From JBFWUW01 sp050247075 (GTDB taxonomy: Bacteria > Planctomycetota > Planctomycetia > Pirellulales > JBFWUW01), in the NCBI GenBank assembly GCA_050247075.1, contig JBFWUW010000063.1, positions 1 through 42,188 of the forward strand: a DNA stretch of 42,188 nucleotides, in the 5' to 3' direction. Positions 1 to 7,656 of the stretch are shown in pieces. Under the pieces are notes generated by a model. It did not search any database. It saw only the letters and a list, made by a program, of their open reading frames with translations, and was not told where the DNA came from. Position numbers and translations under genes: made by a program. How positions within the stretch are numbered: the stretch's first letter is position 1; each line of letters starts with the position of its first letter.

Positions 1-372
1 CTGCGGATTGCGCAAATGGTTGATCGGCATGGCGAACTGTTCGTCATCCGCGTTTATACGCCGCTGGAGGTGAAGTATTGCCAGTCTCGCAAGCAAGCCA
101 CGCAGCAATTTGCCGGTCGCTGGGCCGCCAAGGAAGCAGTGCTAAAGGCGCTGGGGACCGGCTGGATCAAAGGCATCAGTTGGCGCGACGTGGAAGTCGC
201 CAATGACGAAGGGGGCCGCCCCTCGATCATCCTTCGAGGCGGAGCCAAGGAAGTCGCCCAAAAGCAGGAAATCGGCGAAGTCCTCATCAGCATCTCGCAC
301 TGCCGCAGCCACGCCACCGCCTACGCCTTGGCCCTGACCGGCCGCCCCCGGACGGGCTTGTTAGAGGATTGA
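1..372 (+). CDS. acpS: Holo-[acyl-carrier-protein] synthase, 5' end cut by window edge
   Basis: Transfers 4'-phosphopantetheine from CoA to a serine of acyl carrier protein, making holo-ACP for fatty acid synthesis in the cytoplasm. The reading frame is open from base 1, and the codons before the first ATG (at 16) read LRIAQ, which continues the family helix before 'MVDRHGE'. The start therefore lies upstream of the window and only the N-terminal GxDxxxI Mg-binding strand is missing. Visible family blocks are RVYTPLEVKYC, FAGRWAAKEAVLKALGTG (the WAAKEA helix holds the Mg-binding Glu) and the ISH strand near the C-terminus followed by ATAYALA. It is convergent with the cinA-like gene, with about 50 bases between the stops. 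The call is secure from motifs; only the start is unseen. Confidence 0.88.
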   Translation: MRIAQMVDRHGELFVIRVYTPLEVKYCQSRKQATQQFAGRWAAKEAVLKALGTGWIKGISWRDVEVANDEGGRPSIILRGGAKEVAQKQEIGEVLISISHCRSHATAYALALTGRPRTGLLED

Positions 373-375
373 CGG

Positions 376-404
376 CCGGCCGCTTTGATTCGCTGAACGG
401 CCGG
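376..404. terminator. Possible bidirectional stem-loop between convergent acpS and cinA
   Basis: CCGGCCG (376-382) and CGGCCGG (398-404) can pair over a 15-base loop in the short gap between two convergent genes. A stretch ATTT follows on the plus side, but there is no real T tract. The position suggests a transcription stop for both genes; the structure alone is weak evidence. Confidence 0.25.
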
Positions 405-423
405 ATTTCAACGCGGGCAGCAC

Positions 424-1710
424 TTACAACGTCGGGCGGTGCCGCGCGGCGGCGGCTTCGCCCAGCAGTTCCAGCCGCAGCAGGTTCATGGCCCGCTTGG
501 CGGTCAGTACTTTGAGAATATCCGAGTGCCCGACGTAAGGGCTTGCCTTGACCGTCACGCCCGCCGGAGTGGCCAAGGCGTAATAGATGGAGTGGGGCTG
601 CGCGGCTTGCGGATCGTAGGCCGGGAAATCGCTGACGGCCAGGCCGTAGTCGGCCCCCAACCGCTCGCGGCAGCCGCGGGCCAGTGCCTCGGCCACTTCG
701 CCACTGACCGCTCCATGCCTGGCCACCAGTTCCGCATCGCTTCCCAAGAATCCACGCAGCGCGGCTGGTGCCGCCGCAACAATGCCCCCCAAGTACCGGC
801 CCTTCGATTCCGTAAAATCGACCATCCGGTGCGCGATCATGCCGCCAGTTCCCCATTCGGCCGTGGCCAACGTCTTACCTTGCGCGATCAGCAGCCGGGT
901 GATGGCGTGCTCTAACTCGTCTTCTTCCTCGCCAAATACCAACTCCCCCAGGCAATCGCGAATCGTGGCGATCGTTTCGTCCATCTTGGCGTGGCACTCG
1001 TCGGGCGTGGTGCCATCGGCGGTGATCCGCAGCGTGATGGTGGCACCGCTGACGGTAATGCCCACCTGTGGTTCGCGACCGCGGCGGATCAGGTCGGGCA
1101 GCATCGCTTCCAGGTCGCTCTCGCCCACGCCAAAACACTTGAAACGCCGGTGGCGAATCAGCCGCCCCCCCGCCGTGGCGGCAATAGTGGGAGCCAGCGT
1201 GGCTTGCCACATTTCACGCATCTCCGCCGGCACGCCCGGCAAGGCAAACACCCGGCACTTCTGGCCATCGGGGCGGGGCAGGTCCATGTCGATACCGGGA
1301 GCGGTCCCTTGCGGGTTAGGCACCACGCGGCTTCCTATTGGAAACATCGCCTGCACCACGTTGCGCTCCGGCATGGGCCGTTGCCGCCGGGCAAATAGCC
1401 CGCGAATATAGGCCAATGAGGATTCGTCCAGAGCCAGTTCCACGCCGGCGGCTTGGGCCAGGGCCTCGCGCGTCAGATCGTCGGCGGTCGGACCCAGACC
1501 TCCGCTGCTCACAACCAGATCCACCCGCTGGGCAGCCTGGCGAAATACCCGCACATTGGCTTGCAGGTCGTCGGCCACGGTGGTGTGGTACATCACTTTC
1601 ACACCCAATTCACCCAGCCGTTCGCTAAGCCACTGGCTGTTCGTATCGAGCCGCTGCCCGCTGGTCAGTTCGTCGCCAATGGAAATAACTTCCGCAAGCA
1701 TGATGCGCAT
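424..1710 (-). CDS. cinA: CinA-like protein with intact MoCF-like domain and degenerate PncC domain
   Basis: 428 residues, the usual CinA length. The N-terminal COG1058/MoCF-type domain (about 4-175) is well kept: EVISIGDEL, the DTNSQWL block, SSGGLGPTADDLT (68-80), NPQGTAPG and FALPGVPAEM. In characterised homologues this half is a nucleotide (ADP-ribose) pyrophosphatase. The C-terminal half (about 268-424) should be nicotinamide-nucleotide amidohydrolase (PncC), but its signature is eroded. The family block AESCTGG reads AEWGTGG (284-290), so the catalytic Ser is Trp286. The family TYSNEAK block reads AAAPAAL, so the Tyr and Lys are also gone, and the IAGPxGG block is not recognisable. NMN deamidation is therefore unlikely. 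Homologues usually begin at MLAEV, so the ATG at 1701 is an alternative start; no clear Shine-Dalgarno site precedes either. Confidence 0.88.
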   Translation of the reverse strand: MRIMLAEVISIGDELTSGQRLDTNSQWLSERLGELGVKVMYHTTVADDLQANVRVFRQAAQRVDLVVSSGGLGPTADDLTREALAQAAGVELALDESSLAYIRGLFARRQRPMPERNVVQAMFPIGSRVVPNPQGTAPGIDMDLPRPDGQKCRVFALPGVPAEMREMWQATLAPTIAATAGGRLIRHRRFKCFGVGESDLEAMLPDLIRRGREPQVGITVSGATITLRITADGTTPDECHAKMDETIATIRDCLGELVFGEEEDELEHAITRLLIAQGKTLATAEWGTGGMIAHRMVDFTESKGRYLGGIVAAAPAALRGFLGSDAELVARHGAVSGEVAEALARGCRERLGADYGLAVSDFPAYDPQAAQPHSIYYALATPAGVTVKASPYVGHSDILKVLTAKRAMNLLRLELLGEAAAARHRPTL

Positions 1711-1735
1711 TCTCGGTGAAAAAGAGCCGGGGAAG

Positions 1736-1757
1736 GAAAAGGATGAAGGATGAAGTG
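1736..1757. repeat. Short heptanucleotide repeat (TTCATCC type)
   Basis: Read on the minus strand this holds two TTCATCC units and a degenerate one. The same units recur at 12614-12648, 17865-17913, 26971-27003 and 27091-27122. It lies just upstream of the cinA-like start. Confidence 0.55.
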
Positions 1758-1957
1758 GGAGGGTGGCGGGGCCTTTCGCTGCGCGGTTGACTGCGGGACC
1801 ACCGCCCCATCCCTACAATCGCGCTAGGTGCAATATACGGCGATTTTTACCCTGCCCGCTAGTTGCGAATTACAATTGATGAGGAGAACCCGCCGCCCAA
1901 CTTGTCGCGGCTGGCTCGATCCCATCTCTTGGCGGACTCGATCAACAGGTGACGCCC

Positions 1958-2896
1958 GTGCGTTTCTATAGCAGCCTAATTGCGGCCATGCTCTTGGTAA
2001 TCGGGATGAATTCAGCCCGCTCGGCGGAAGGGCCGGCGCTGGGAGAAGCGCTTGTGCAACGCTGGAAAATCGGCGTGCGGGTGACAGCCGGCGGTACGCA
2101 GGTCAACAATATCTCGGCCACGGTGCCCATTCCGGATGATTGGCCAGAGCAGCAAGTCCGCGAGGTCTCGCGAGACATTTCACCCTATTGCAACAAGGTG
2201 GACGAGCGGACGATTAACGGCAAGGTGCGCCAATTGATCGTCGGCATCCCATCCCTGCCGGCCGGCGCGGTAGCCGATGTCACGGTGACGTTTGAAGTCA
2301 CTAAGAACGCCATCGTTGCTCCGTCAGGGACCGCCGAGTACGCCATTCCCGACTTCAAAAAGCTCGACAAGGACCTGCGCCTGTTTTTGGGTGCCAGTCC
2401 TCTGATTGAAAGCAAACAAGGCAAAATCAAGTCGCTAGCCCGGCAAACGATGGCTGAAAAAGAGACCGACTGGGAGAAAGTCGAGGCCCTTTACGATTGG
2501 GTTCGCGAGAATATCGAAGCCAGCGAAACCCGCGTGCCGCTTAAGGGGGCCACGCGTACGCTGCGCGACAAAAAGGGGGACGCCGAGGATGTCGTCAATT
2601 TGTTTGTGGCGTTGTGCCGCGCCGGCAACGTGCCGGCCCGCATCGTGTGGGTGCCAGGCCGCTGCTATCCAGAATTCTACCTGATCGACGAGGAACAAGC
2701 CGGGCATTGGTTTCCTTGCGAGCCGGTAGCCGCCCGCAATTTTGGCGGCATCGATGACAAGCGTGCTATCTTGGAACGCGGCGACAACTTTCGCGTGCCG
2801 GAAGACCCCAAGGAAAAGTACCGCTTTGTCCCCGAATCGTTGCAAGCCAGCCGCGGCAAGCCTTCGGTCAAGTGGATCCGCGAGGAAGCGGAATAG
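1958..2896 (+). CDS. Exported transglutaminase-fold protein lacking catalytic Cys and His (pseudoenzyme)
   Basis: 312 residues with a signal peptide (hydrophobic run LIAAMLLVIG, cleavage near ARSA-EG). An N-terminal beta-rich region of about 150 residues is followed by a transglutaminase-like core (about 155-275). The core order is conserved: a helix with YDWVRENIE, the nucleophile block, FVALCRAGNVPARIVWVPG and CYPEFYL. The nucleophile block reads KGDAED, with Ala209 (codon 2582-2584) where the family has Cys. The catalytic His of GHCYPEFYL is Arg235 (codon 2660-2662). The downstream neighbour at 3017 is a close paralogue with both residues intact, so this copy looks like a duplicated and inactivated partner, possibly retained for binding. 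GTG at 1958 has AGGTG seven bases upstream; GTG at 1949 is the longer alternative. The stop codon touches a palindromic repeat. Confidence 0.85.
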   Translation: MRFYSSLIAAMLLVIGMNSARSAEGPALGEALVQRWKIGVRVTAGGTQVNNISATVPIPDDWPEQQVREVSRDISPYCNKVDERTINGKVRQLIVGIPSLPAGAVADVTVTFEVTKNAIVAPSGTAEYAIPDFKKLDKDLRLFLGASPLIESKQGKIKSLARQTMAEKETDWEKVEALYDWVRENIEASETRVPLKGATRTLRDKKGDAEDVVNLFVALCRAGNVPARIVWVPGRCYPEFYLIDEEQAGHWFPCEPVAARNFGGIDDKRAILERGDNFRVPEDPKEKYRFVPESLQASRGKPSVKWIREEAE

Positions 2897-2995
2897 GAAC
2901 GACCGAAGAATAACTTTGGCGTTTTCTTTTCCCTCACCCTGCCCTCTCCCGCAGAGGGAGAGGAGTTGGTGGAGAAGTCATATTTCGGTCGTTCC
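2896..2995. repeat. Palindromic intergenic element, about 100 bp
   Basis: GGAACGACCGAA at the left edge is matched by TTCGGTCGTTCC at the right edge. The middle holds CCCTCACCCTGCCCTCTCCC followed by GCAGAGGGAGAGG, which can form an inner stem. A related element with the same CCCTCTCCC/GGGAG core and a GAATAACTT arm lies at 7561-7654. It fills the gap between the two transglutaminase genes and overlaps the last base of the first gene's stop codon. Confidence 0.6.
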
Positions 2996-3016
2996 ATAGC
3001 ACCAGGAACCACATCC

Positions 3017-4012
3017 ATGCAACCCACGGCAAGACATCGGGCATTCTGCCTTGGCCTGGCGATTCTCGCTGGTTTGGCCACGGCCGCCCGCGGCGACGAG
3101 CCATCTTCTGGCCCGGCGCTGGGCGAGCAACGAATTGTGCGGTTGCGGGCCGGCCTGATATTGACCGCGGTGGGGGGCAATTGTCCGCGGATGAAGGCCA
3201 TGGTGCCGGTGCCGATCGACTGGCCTGAGCAGACCGTCGAGATTGTGGAGCGCGATGTCTCGCCCCGCATCAAGAAGCTTGGCTTTCGCGACTATCCGGG
3301 TAGCGGCAAGATGCTGGAGATCGACGTGCCGGGCCTGCTCGACGGTGAAGAAGCCCGCGCCGTGCTGACGTTTGAGGTCCATCGCAGCGCGCTGGTCGCC
3401 CCCGGCGATACGGACGGTTACACCCGTCCCGACGCCAAGAAGCTCAAGCCGGCGTTCCGCCCCTGGTTGAAACCTGGTCCGGGAATTCCCAGCACCGACA
3501 AGCAAATAAAAGCACTAGCCGAGGAGATCGCCGCCGGGCAGCGAACCGATTGGCAACAGGCCCAGGCCATCCACGACTGGATCAACCAAAACATCAAGTA
3601 CGAGTTCGACGAGGAGTTTCGCGGCGCGGCCGCGGCACTCAACAATCGCCACGGCGACTGCGAGGAATTGACTTGCCTGTTCATCTCGCTATGCCGTGCC
3701 CAGGGAATACCGGCCCGCACGGTGTGGGTGCCGGGCCATTGTTACCCAGAGTTCTACCTGCAAGACGCATCTGGCGAAGGGCACTGGTTTCCGCTGGAAG
3801 CGACTAGTCCGGGTCAATTTGGCGGCATCGCCGATTTTCGCCCCATCTTGCAAAAGGGAGACGACTTCGCCAGTCCCGAAAAAAAGGGAGACCGCTGGCG
3901 CTATCTGCGCGGCACCCTCAAGGGCTTTCCCACGCCCGGCGCAACTGGCCAACCCAAGTTAGAGGTGGTCCTGGAGATTGTGCCTGCCGGCCAACAGCCC
4001 CAGGAAGAATGA
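3017..4012 (+). CDS. Exported transglutaminase-like protein, catalytic residues intact
   Basis: 331 residues. The ATG at 3017 begins a typical signal peptide (RHRAFCLGLAILAGLATAARG). An open frame continues upstream to 2966 but runs through the palindromic repeat, so I reject that start. The layout matches the upstream paralogue: a beta-rich N-terminal region, then a transglutaminase/protease core at about 165-290. The core has HGDCEE with Cys215, FISLCRAQGIPARTVWVPG, His241 in GHCYPEFYL, and GHWFPLEA, where Glu stands at the position often held by the third catalytic Asp. Members of this superfamily cleave or cross-link peptide bonds; the substrate is unknown. The location would be periplasmic or extracellular. 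It probably shares a transcript with the inactive copy. Confidence 0.87.
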   Translation: MQPTARHRAFCLGLAILAGLATAARGDEPSSGPALGEQRIVRLRAGLILTAVGGNCPRMKAMVPVPIDWPEQTVEIVERDVSPRIKKLGFRDYPGSGKMLEIDVPGLLDGEEARAVLTFEVHRSALVAPGDTDGYTRPDAKKLKPAFRPWLKPGPGIPSTDKQIKALAEEIAAGQRTDWQQAQAIHDWINQNIKYEFDEEFRGAAAALNNRHGDCEELTCLFISLCRAQGIPARTVWVPGHCYPEFYLQDASGEGHWFPLEATSPGQFGGIADFRPILQKGDDFASPEKKGDRWRYLRGTLKGFPTPGATGQPKLEVVLEIVPAGQQPQEE

Positions 4013-4089
4013 CGTTTCGATAATGCAGATACCAACCGCCAAGCGGCACCTGGACCTGCCTGGAACGTCAGGTTCCTCCGCGGATTCCA

Positions 4090-4383
4090 CTACTCGGGCT
4101 TGGCGCGCGAGCGGCGGCGGCGGCGGGCGGGTGGCGTGCTCCACTCTTTCGTGACGGTCTCGAAGACTTCGGGCGACTCGTACCGCACGACGTTCTTGCC
4201 CTCGGGCATGGGGCCGACCAATCCGCGAAAGACCGGCATACCGCGCAGCGCCAGATCGGTGCTGCAATCGTCGATGCCGATTTGCGTGTGCATCTTGAGC
4301 AGGGCTTCGGAGGTTGGAAAGTCGCGAATTCGCAGTTTGCCGTCGGCGCCGCGCGTGACAACGCGCACCACTTCTTTACCCAT
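4090..4383 (-). CDS. Small hypothetical protein with basic C-terminus
   Basis: 97 residues. I do not recognise a family. It has no signal peptide or membrane segment, so it is probably cytoplasmic. The first 75 residues look folded (KVVRVVTRG-like strand, then DFPTSEALLKMHTQIGIDDCSTDLALRG, split over two regular segments). The tail ARRRRRSRAK is strongly basic and could bind nucleic acid or another acidic surface. GAGAGG lies seven bases upstream of the ATG at 4383, a good ribosome binding site, which supports a real gene. It is convergent with the transglutaminase gene. Reality is likely; function is open. Confidence 0.6.
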   Translation of the reverse strand: MGKEVVRVVTRGADGKLRIRDFPTSEALLKMHTQIGIDDCSTDLALRGMPVFRGLVGPMPEGKNVVRYESPEVFETVTKEWSTPPARRRRRSRAKPE

Positions 4384-4947
4384 GGTGGAACCTCTCGGGG
4401 CGGAATTTCAGGATAACGCTGGCATCGCGACCGGAGATTTCGTCGCTTGCCGCCCACCAGGGTTTTCCCCGGCAAGCCAGCCAGCCACGTTCGGAACTCC
4501 GCGCGCGGCCGGCCGCCTGGAATGATTCCCGGCGGGCACCCGCGCGTTGTACGACCAAGAAGATGTACGCGTCACGTTTGACAGAGACATTCATCGACGC
4601 CTGGGGGCGGCATCGCGCTGGCTTTTAAGTTTGCGCCTTGCAGCGCGAGGAACCGCAATGAACCGCACATCGCGCGTTGCCGCGACATGTGTTAGGACTG
4701 GCCGCCGGCCAAGGCCAACGTGCCGCGCGTGCCAATTGTGAGCATTCGTCGCCGCCGCGCGAATGTGCCGAGGATGTCATCAAATGCCAGTGCGTGGCGC
4801 GGGATGCGCTTATCGCGCGGCCCCGTCCCTCGGCTCAATGGTGCGCGCCGGCTGCCCTGGGCGCATCGAGAATACTCGTGCCGCGCGAAAGATTGCATCC
4901 GCCCCGTGTATCTGGTGCAGGCGCTACGATCGTTTCCATCGAACGAA
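4384..4947. other. 564-base stretch without a convincing gene
   Basis: Open frames exist on both strands, but none has a signal, a recognisable domain or a good ribosome binding site, and several run on into lpxA as antisense frames. A perfect TTGACA occurs at 4578-4583 on the plus strand but has no -10 box at a usable distance. I see no tRNA, repeat or terminator here. Confidence 0.4.
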
Positions 4948-5790
4948 CTAGCCTGCCTCGCGATGGCCGTGCCGGGTGGCCGTGCGAATCGAGATACTGG
5001 CAATGGCGGGGGCCGGGCGACGCTCGGGCACAAAGCCCCGTTGTCCGACACTAAAGAACTCGTGGAAGCGGGCGGCGGGTCCGTGGGGGAACTCTTGCCG
5101 CAAACGCGTTAGAACATCGTTCCACGCCAGGCCGCTGCGATAGATGGTTTGATACGCCGCCTTGAGTTGGCGAACTTGTTCCACCGTGAAGCCAGCCCGC
5201 CGCAGGCCCACCAGGTTCAGCCCCACGATGGCGGTCGTGGCGCCGTCCACGGTTACATAGGGAGGAACGTCTTGCGTCAGGTGGGCCTGGCCTCCCACCA
5301 TGGCCAGCGTGCCGATGCGGCAGAATTGGTGGACTCCCACCGCGCCGGAGACGTATGCCCGTTCCTCGACGCTGACGTGGCCCGCCAACATGGTATTGTT
5401 GGCCATGATGATATGGCTGGCTACCCGGCAATCGTGGGCGATATGGGTGCCCGCCATCAGCAGATTGTGGTTCCCCAAAACGGTCGCCTGGTCGGGATAC
5501 ATCGAACGATGAAGCGTCACATGCTCGCGGATGGTATTGTGGCTGCCAATGTGCAATTCGCCCGGCGCGTCGATGCGGCGAGTGTGCTGGGGAAGGCCGC
5601 CCAGAATCGCCCCTTCGTGGACGGTGTTGCATTCTCCAAGAGTCGTCCCTTGCTTGACGACCACATGGCTAAGCAATTGGCAGCCGGCACCAATGCTGGC
5701 ACCGGCCTCGACCACGCAGAAAGGGCCAATTTCGACATCATGGGCCAGCAGAGCAAGCGGGCTCACCGCGGCCAAGGCATGAATTGTCAC
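4948..5790 (-). CDS. lpxA: Acyl-[ACP]--UDP-N-acetylglucosamine O-acyltransferase
   Basis: First step of lipid A synthesis: transfer of a 3-hydroxyacyl chain from ACP to the 3-OH of UDP-GlcNAc in the cytoplasm. 280 residues against about 262 in the family; the extra part is a C-terminal tail after the FFSVGQRGFV region. The left-handed beta-helix hexapeptide pattern runs over about 1-190. HIAHDC carries the catalytic His119 (equivalent to His125 of E. coli). VHQFCRIG, MVGG and QDVPPYV are family hallmarks, and the C-terminal helix has YQTIYRSGL. GTG at 5790 is chosen because AGGAGG (5801-5806) lies about ten bases upstream and the protein would begin V-T-I-H as homologues do. A longer frame to 6063 has no family match. 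No lpxC, lpxD or fabZ lies nearby. Confidence 0.92.
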   Translation of the reverse strand: MTIHALAAVSPLALLAHDVEIGPFCVVEAGASIGAGCQLLSHVVVKQGTTLGECNTVHEGAILGGLPQHTRRIDAPGELHIGSHNTIREHVTLHRSMYPDQATVLGNHNLLMAGTHIAHDCRVASHIIMANNTMLAGHVSVEERAYVSGAVGVHQFCRIGTLAMVGGQAHLTQDVPPYVTVDGATTAIVGLNLVGLRRAGFTVEQVRQLKAAYQTIYRSGLAWNDVLTRLRQEFPHGPAARFHEFFSVGQRGFVPERRPAPAIASISIRTATRHGHREAG

Positions 5791-5837
5791 GAGTGGACGC
5801 CCTCCTAACACGCGCAAGCCTGGCTGCCGAGGCGGCT

Positions 5838-5859
5838 GGTTTGGGGAGTGTCCCAAACC
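5838..5859 (-). promoter_or_regulatory. Hairpin in the region upstream of lpxA
   Basis: GGTTTGGG (5838-5845) and CCCAAACC (5852-5859) form a perfect 8-bp stem with a six-base loop, about 50 bases upstream of the lpxA GTG. If the transcript starts further upstream this is a leader hairpin. No poly-T follows on the lpxA strand, so it is not an obvious attenuator. Confidence 0.3.
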
Positions 5860-6052
5860 CCTCGCGCAGGCATGGCGAGGCAGAGACGCATTTCCTGCAA
5901 TATCGGCGCAATCCCTACCTGTGGATGAGTCAAAGAATGGCCGCGAGCCACCGGCCAGCCCCTGGGCGATGACAGCTTTGCCAGCCATAATCAGACTTGG
6001 CAAAGAATCAACCCTGGCCCGGCTGGGCCAGCCAACCCTGGGAGCGCATCGC

Positions 6053-6370
6053 ATGGCAACCAAAGACGAACTTTACGACCAGGCTGACAAGCTTAAAGAT
6101 GCCGGCAAGCTCGAAGAGGCCGTGGCCAAATACCAGGAATCGCTGGCCTTGGACGCCGATTATGCCCTGGCCCATGCGGCTCTGGCCATGCTCTTGGGGC
6201 GCATGGACCGCCATCCCGAGGCCATCCAGCATGCCCTCAAGGTTTGCGAGTTGGAACCTGGCGACACCTTTAGCTTTACCGCGTTGTCCGTGGTCTGCCA
6301 GCGTGCCGGCCGCATCACCGAGGCCGAAGACGCCCTGGCCCGCGCGCGGATGATGCAACAACGGGGCTAA
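6053..6370 (+). CDS. Small TPR-repeat protein
   Basis: 105 residues, almost entirely tetratricopeptide repeats: three helix pairs at about 2-35, 36-69 and 70-102. The helix signature is clear in DELYDQADKLKDAGKLEEA, followed by YQESLALDADYALAHAAL and then HALKVCELEPGD. TPR proteins are binding scaffolds; no partner can be named. ATG at 6053 has GGAG at 6041-6044, eight bases upstream. The longer frame from 5921 translates an unconserved stretch and is rejected. A perfect 7-bp stem (CTGGCCC 6014-6020, GGGCCAG 6025-6031) lies just upstream. It is convergent with dprA, 19 bases apart. There is no signal peptide, so it is cytoplasmic. Confidence 0.8.
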   Translation: MATKDELYDQADKLKDAGKLEEAVAKYQESLALDADYALAHAALAMLLGRMDRHPEAIQHALKVCELEPGDTFSFTALSVVCQRAGRITEAEDALARARMMQQRG

Positions 6371-6389
6371 CAGCCTGCTAAGGCCCGCG

Positions 6390-7559
6390 CTACAGCCTGA
6401 TAAACGCAAAGCCGCTCACACGGCGGATCAAACGCCGCATTTCCAGCACGGTCAGCGTGGAGAGAACTTGCGGGCTGGCCAGTTGGCAGGCCGCGATGAT
6501 CTCGTCGATGGTCGTCGTGTCAGATCGCACCGCCGCCAAAACCTGCTGCTCGGGTTCGTTGAGCAGCAGTTCCGCCGGGTGGTGGACTTTTTGGCCGTCG
6601 CCCTTGGAGGTGGCTTCGACCAGCGGGCCAAGCTCTTCCAGCACGTCATCGGCCGATTCAATCAGTTTGGCCCCATCGCGTATCAGCCGGTGCGGCCCAC
6701 GGCTCATGCGGCTATCGACGCGGCCCGGCACGGCAAACACATCGCGGCCTTGTTCCATGGCGTGCCGGGCGGTAATCAGCGCCCCGCTGCGATCCGACGC
6801 CTCCACTACAATCACCCCCAGCGACAACGCGCTGATGATGCGGTTGCGCTGCGGAAAGACGCCCGCGATAGGGGCGGCCAGCGGCGGGGCCTCGCTTAGC
6901 ACGGCCCCTTGGGCCGCGACCTCTTCCGCCAGCTTCTTGTGTTCGGGCGGATAAATGTTCAGCACGCCGCTGCCCAACACGGCAATCGTTCTGCCGCCGG
7001 CGGCCAGCGTTCCGCGATGGGCGGCACCATCCACGCCCCGCGCCAGGCCGCTGATGATGGTCAGGCCGGCGCGGCTAAGGCTGGCGGCCAAGCGCTCAGC
7101 CTGTTGCAATCCATACACCGAGGCATGCCGCGAACCCACGATGGCAATGGCCAGGGCATCTTGCGGCAACAACTGGCCCTGTTGAAAGATCACGCCGGGT
7201 GGGTCGGGAATTTCGCGCAGCAGCCGCGGGTAAGCCGGGTCGCTCTCGACCAGAATCCGCAAATTGTGGCGTTGGCAAAGTTCAATCTCGCCCGCCACGT
7301 CGATCTTGTGGGCGTCGAGAATGGCATTGGCCAGCTTGGGCCCAATTCCCTGTACGCCGCGCAGTTCACTGGGGGCGGCCGCCAAAACACCCAACGGCGT
7401 CTCAAAGCGTTGCAACAGCAGTTGCCGCAGGCGTGGGCCGACACCCGGAATTAGCGCCAACCGCAAGGCGGAATCGAGATCGGCGGGTGGCTTTTCGAAC
7501 TGTCCGCTGCCGCCATCGCCCAGTCCGGAATGCATGCTGGTCACGTCGCTTCCCCTCAT
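6390..7559 (-). CDS. dprA: DNA-processing protein DprA/Smf
   Basis: Binds incoming single-stranded DNA and loads RecA during natural transformation; also kept in many non-competent bacteria. About 389 residues. Helix-hairpin-helix region: ALIPGVGPRLRQ and GVQGIGPKLANAIL. The Rossmann core follows with IAIVGSRHAS, ISGLARGVDGAAHRG, IAVLGSG, IYPPEHKKLAEE, FPQRNRIISALS, VVEASDRSGALITARHA and GRDVFAVPG. A C-terminal winged-helix (DML1-like) domain follows a linker. ATG at 7559 abuts a 94-bp palindrome. A GTG at 7544, preceded by AGGGG at a good distance, is an equally good start. An upstream extension to 7787 would read through the repeat and into ribBA and is rejected. No com genes are nearby. 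Confidence 0.92.
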   Translation of the reverse strand: MRGSDVTSMHSGLGDGGSGQFEKPPADLDSALRLALIPGVGPRLRQLLLQRFETPLGVLAAAPSELRGVQGIGPKLANAILDAHKIDVAGEIELCQRHNLRILVESDPAYPRLLREIPDPPGVIFQQGQLLPQDALAIAIVGSRHASVYGLQQAERLAASLSRAGLTIISGLARGVDGAAHRGTLAAGGRTIAVLGSGVLNIYPPEHKKLAEEVAAQGAVLSEAPPLAAPIAGVFPQRNRIISALSLGVIVVEASDRSGALITARHAMEQGRDVFAVPGRVDSRMSRGPHRLIRDGAKLIESADDVLEELGPLVEATSKGDGQKVHHPAELLLNEPEQQVLAAVRSDTTTIDEIIAACQLASPQVLSTLTVLEMRRLIRRVSGFAFIRL

Positions 7560-7560
7560 G

Positions 7561-7654
7561 AACTGGTCCGGAATAACTTCGTCATAAATCCCCTCTCCCA
7601 CTGGGAGAAGGCAGCGTGAGGGAGCATAAACGCCGAAGTTATTCCGGGCCAGTT
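7561..7654. repeat. 94-bp palindromic element between dprA and ribBA
   Basis: The 21-base end at 7561-7581 (AACTGGTCCGGAATAACTTC, then G) matches the reverse complement of 7634-7654 at 20 of 21 positions. The centre holds CCCCTCTCCCACTGGGAG, another small stem, and GTGAGGG. It fits exactly between the ribBA stop and the dprA start codon and would lie in the 5' region of any dprA transcript. It resembles the element at 2896-2995. Confidence 0.7.
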
Positions 7655-7656
7655 CC

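Noticed and set aside
2966..3016. Upstream start for the second transglutaminase gene
   Set aside because: It would translate the palindromic repeat and put 17 residues before a complete signal peptide beginning at 3017.
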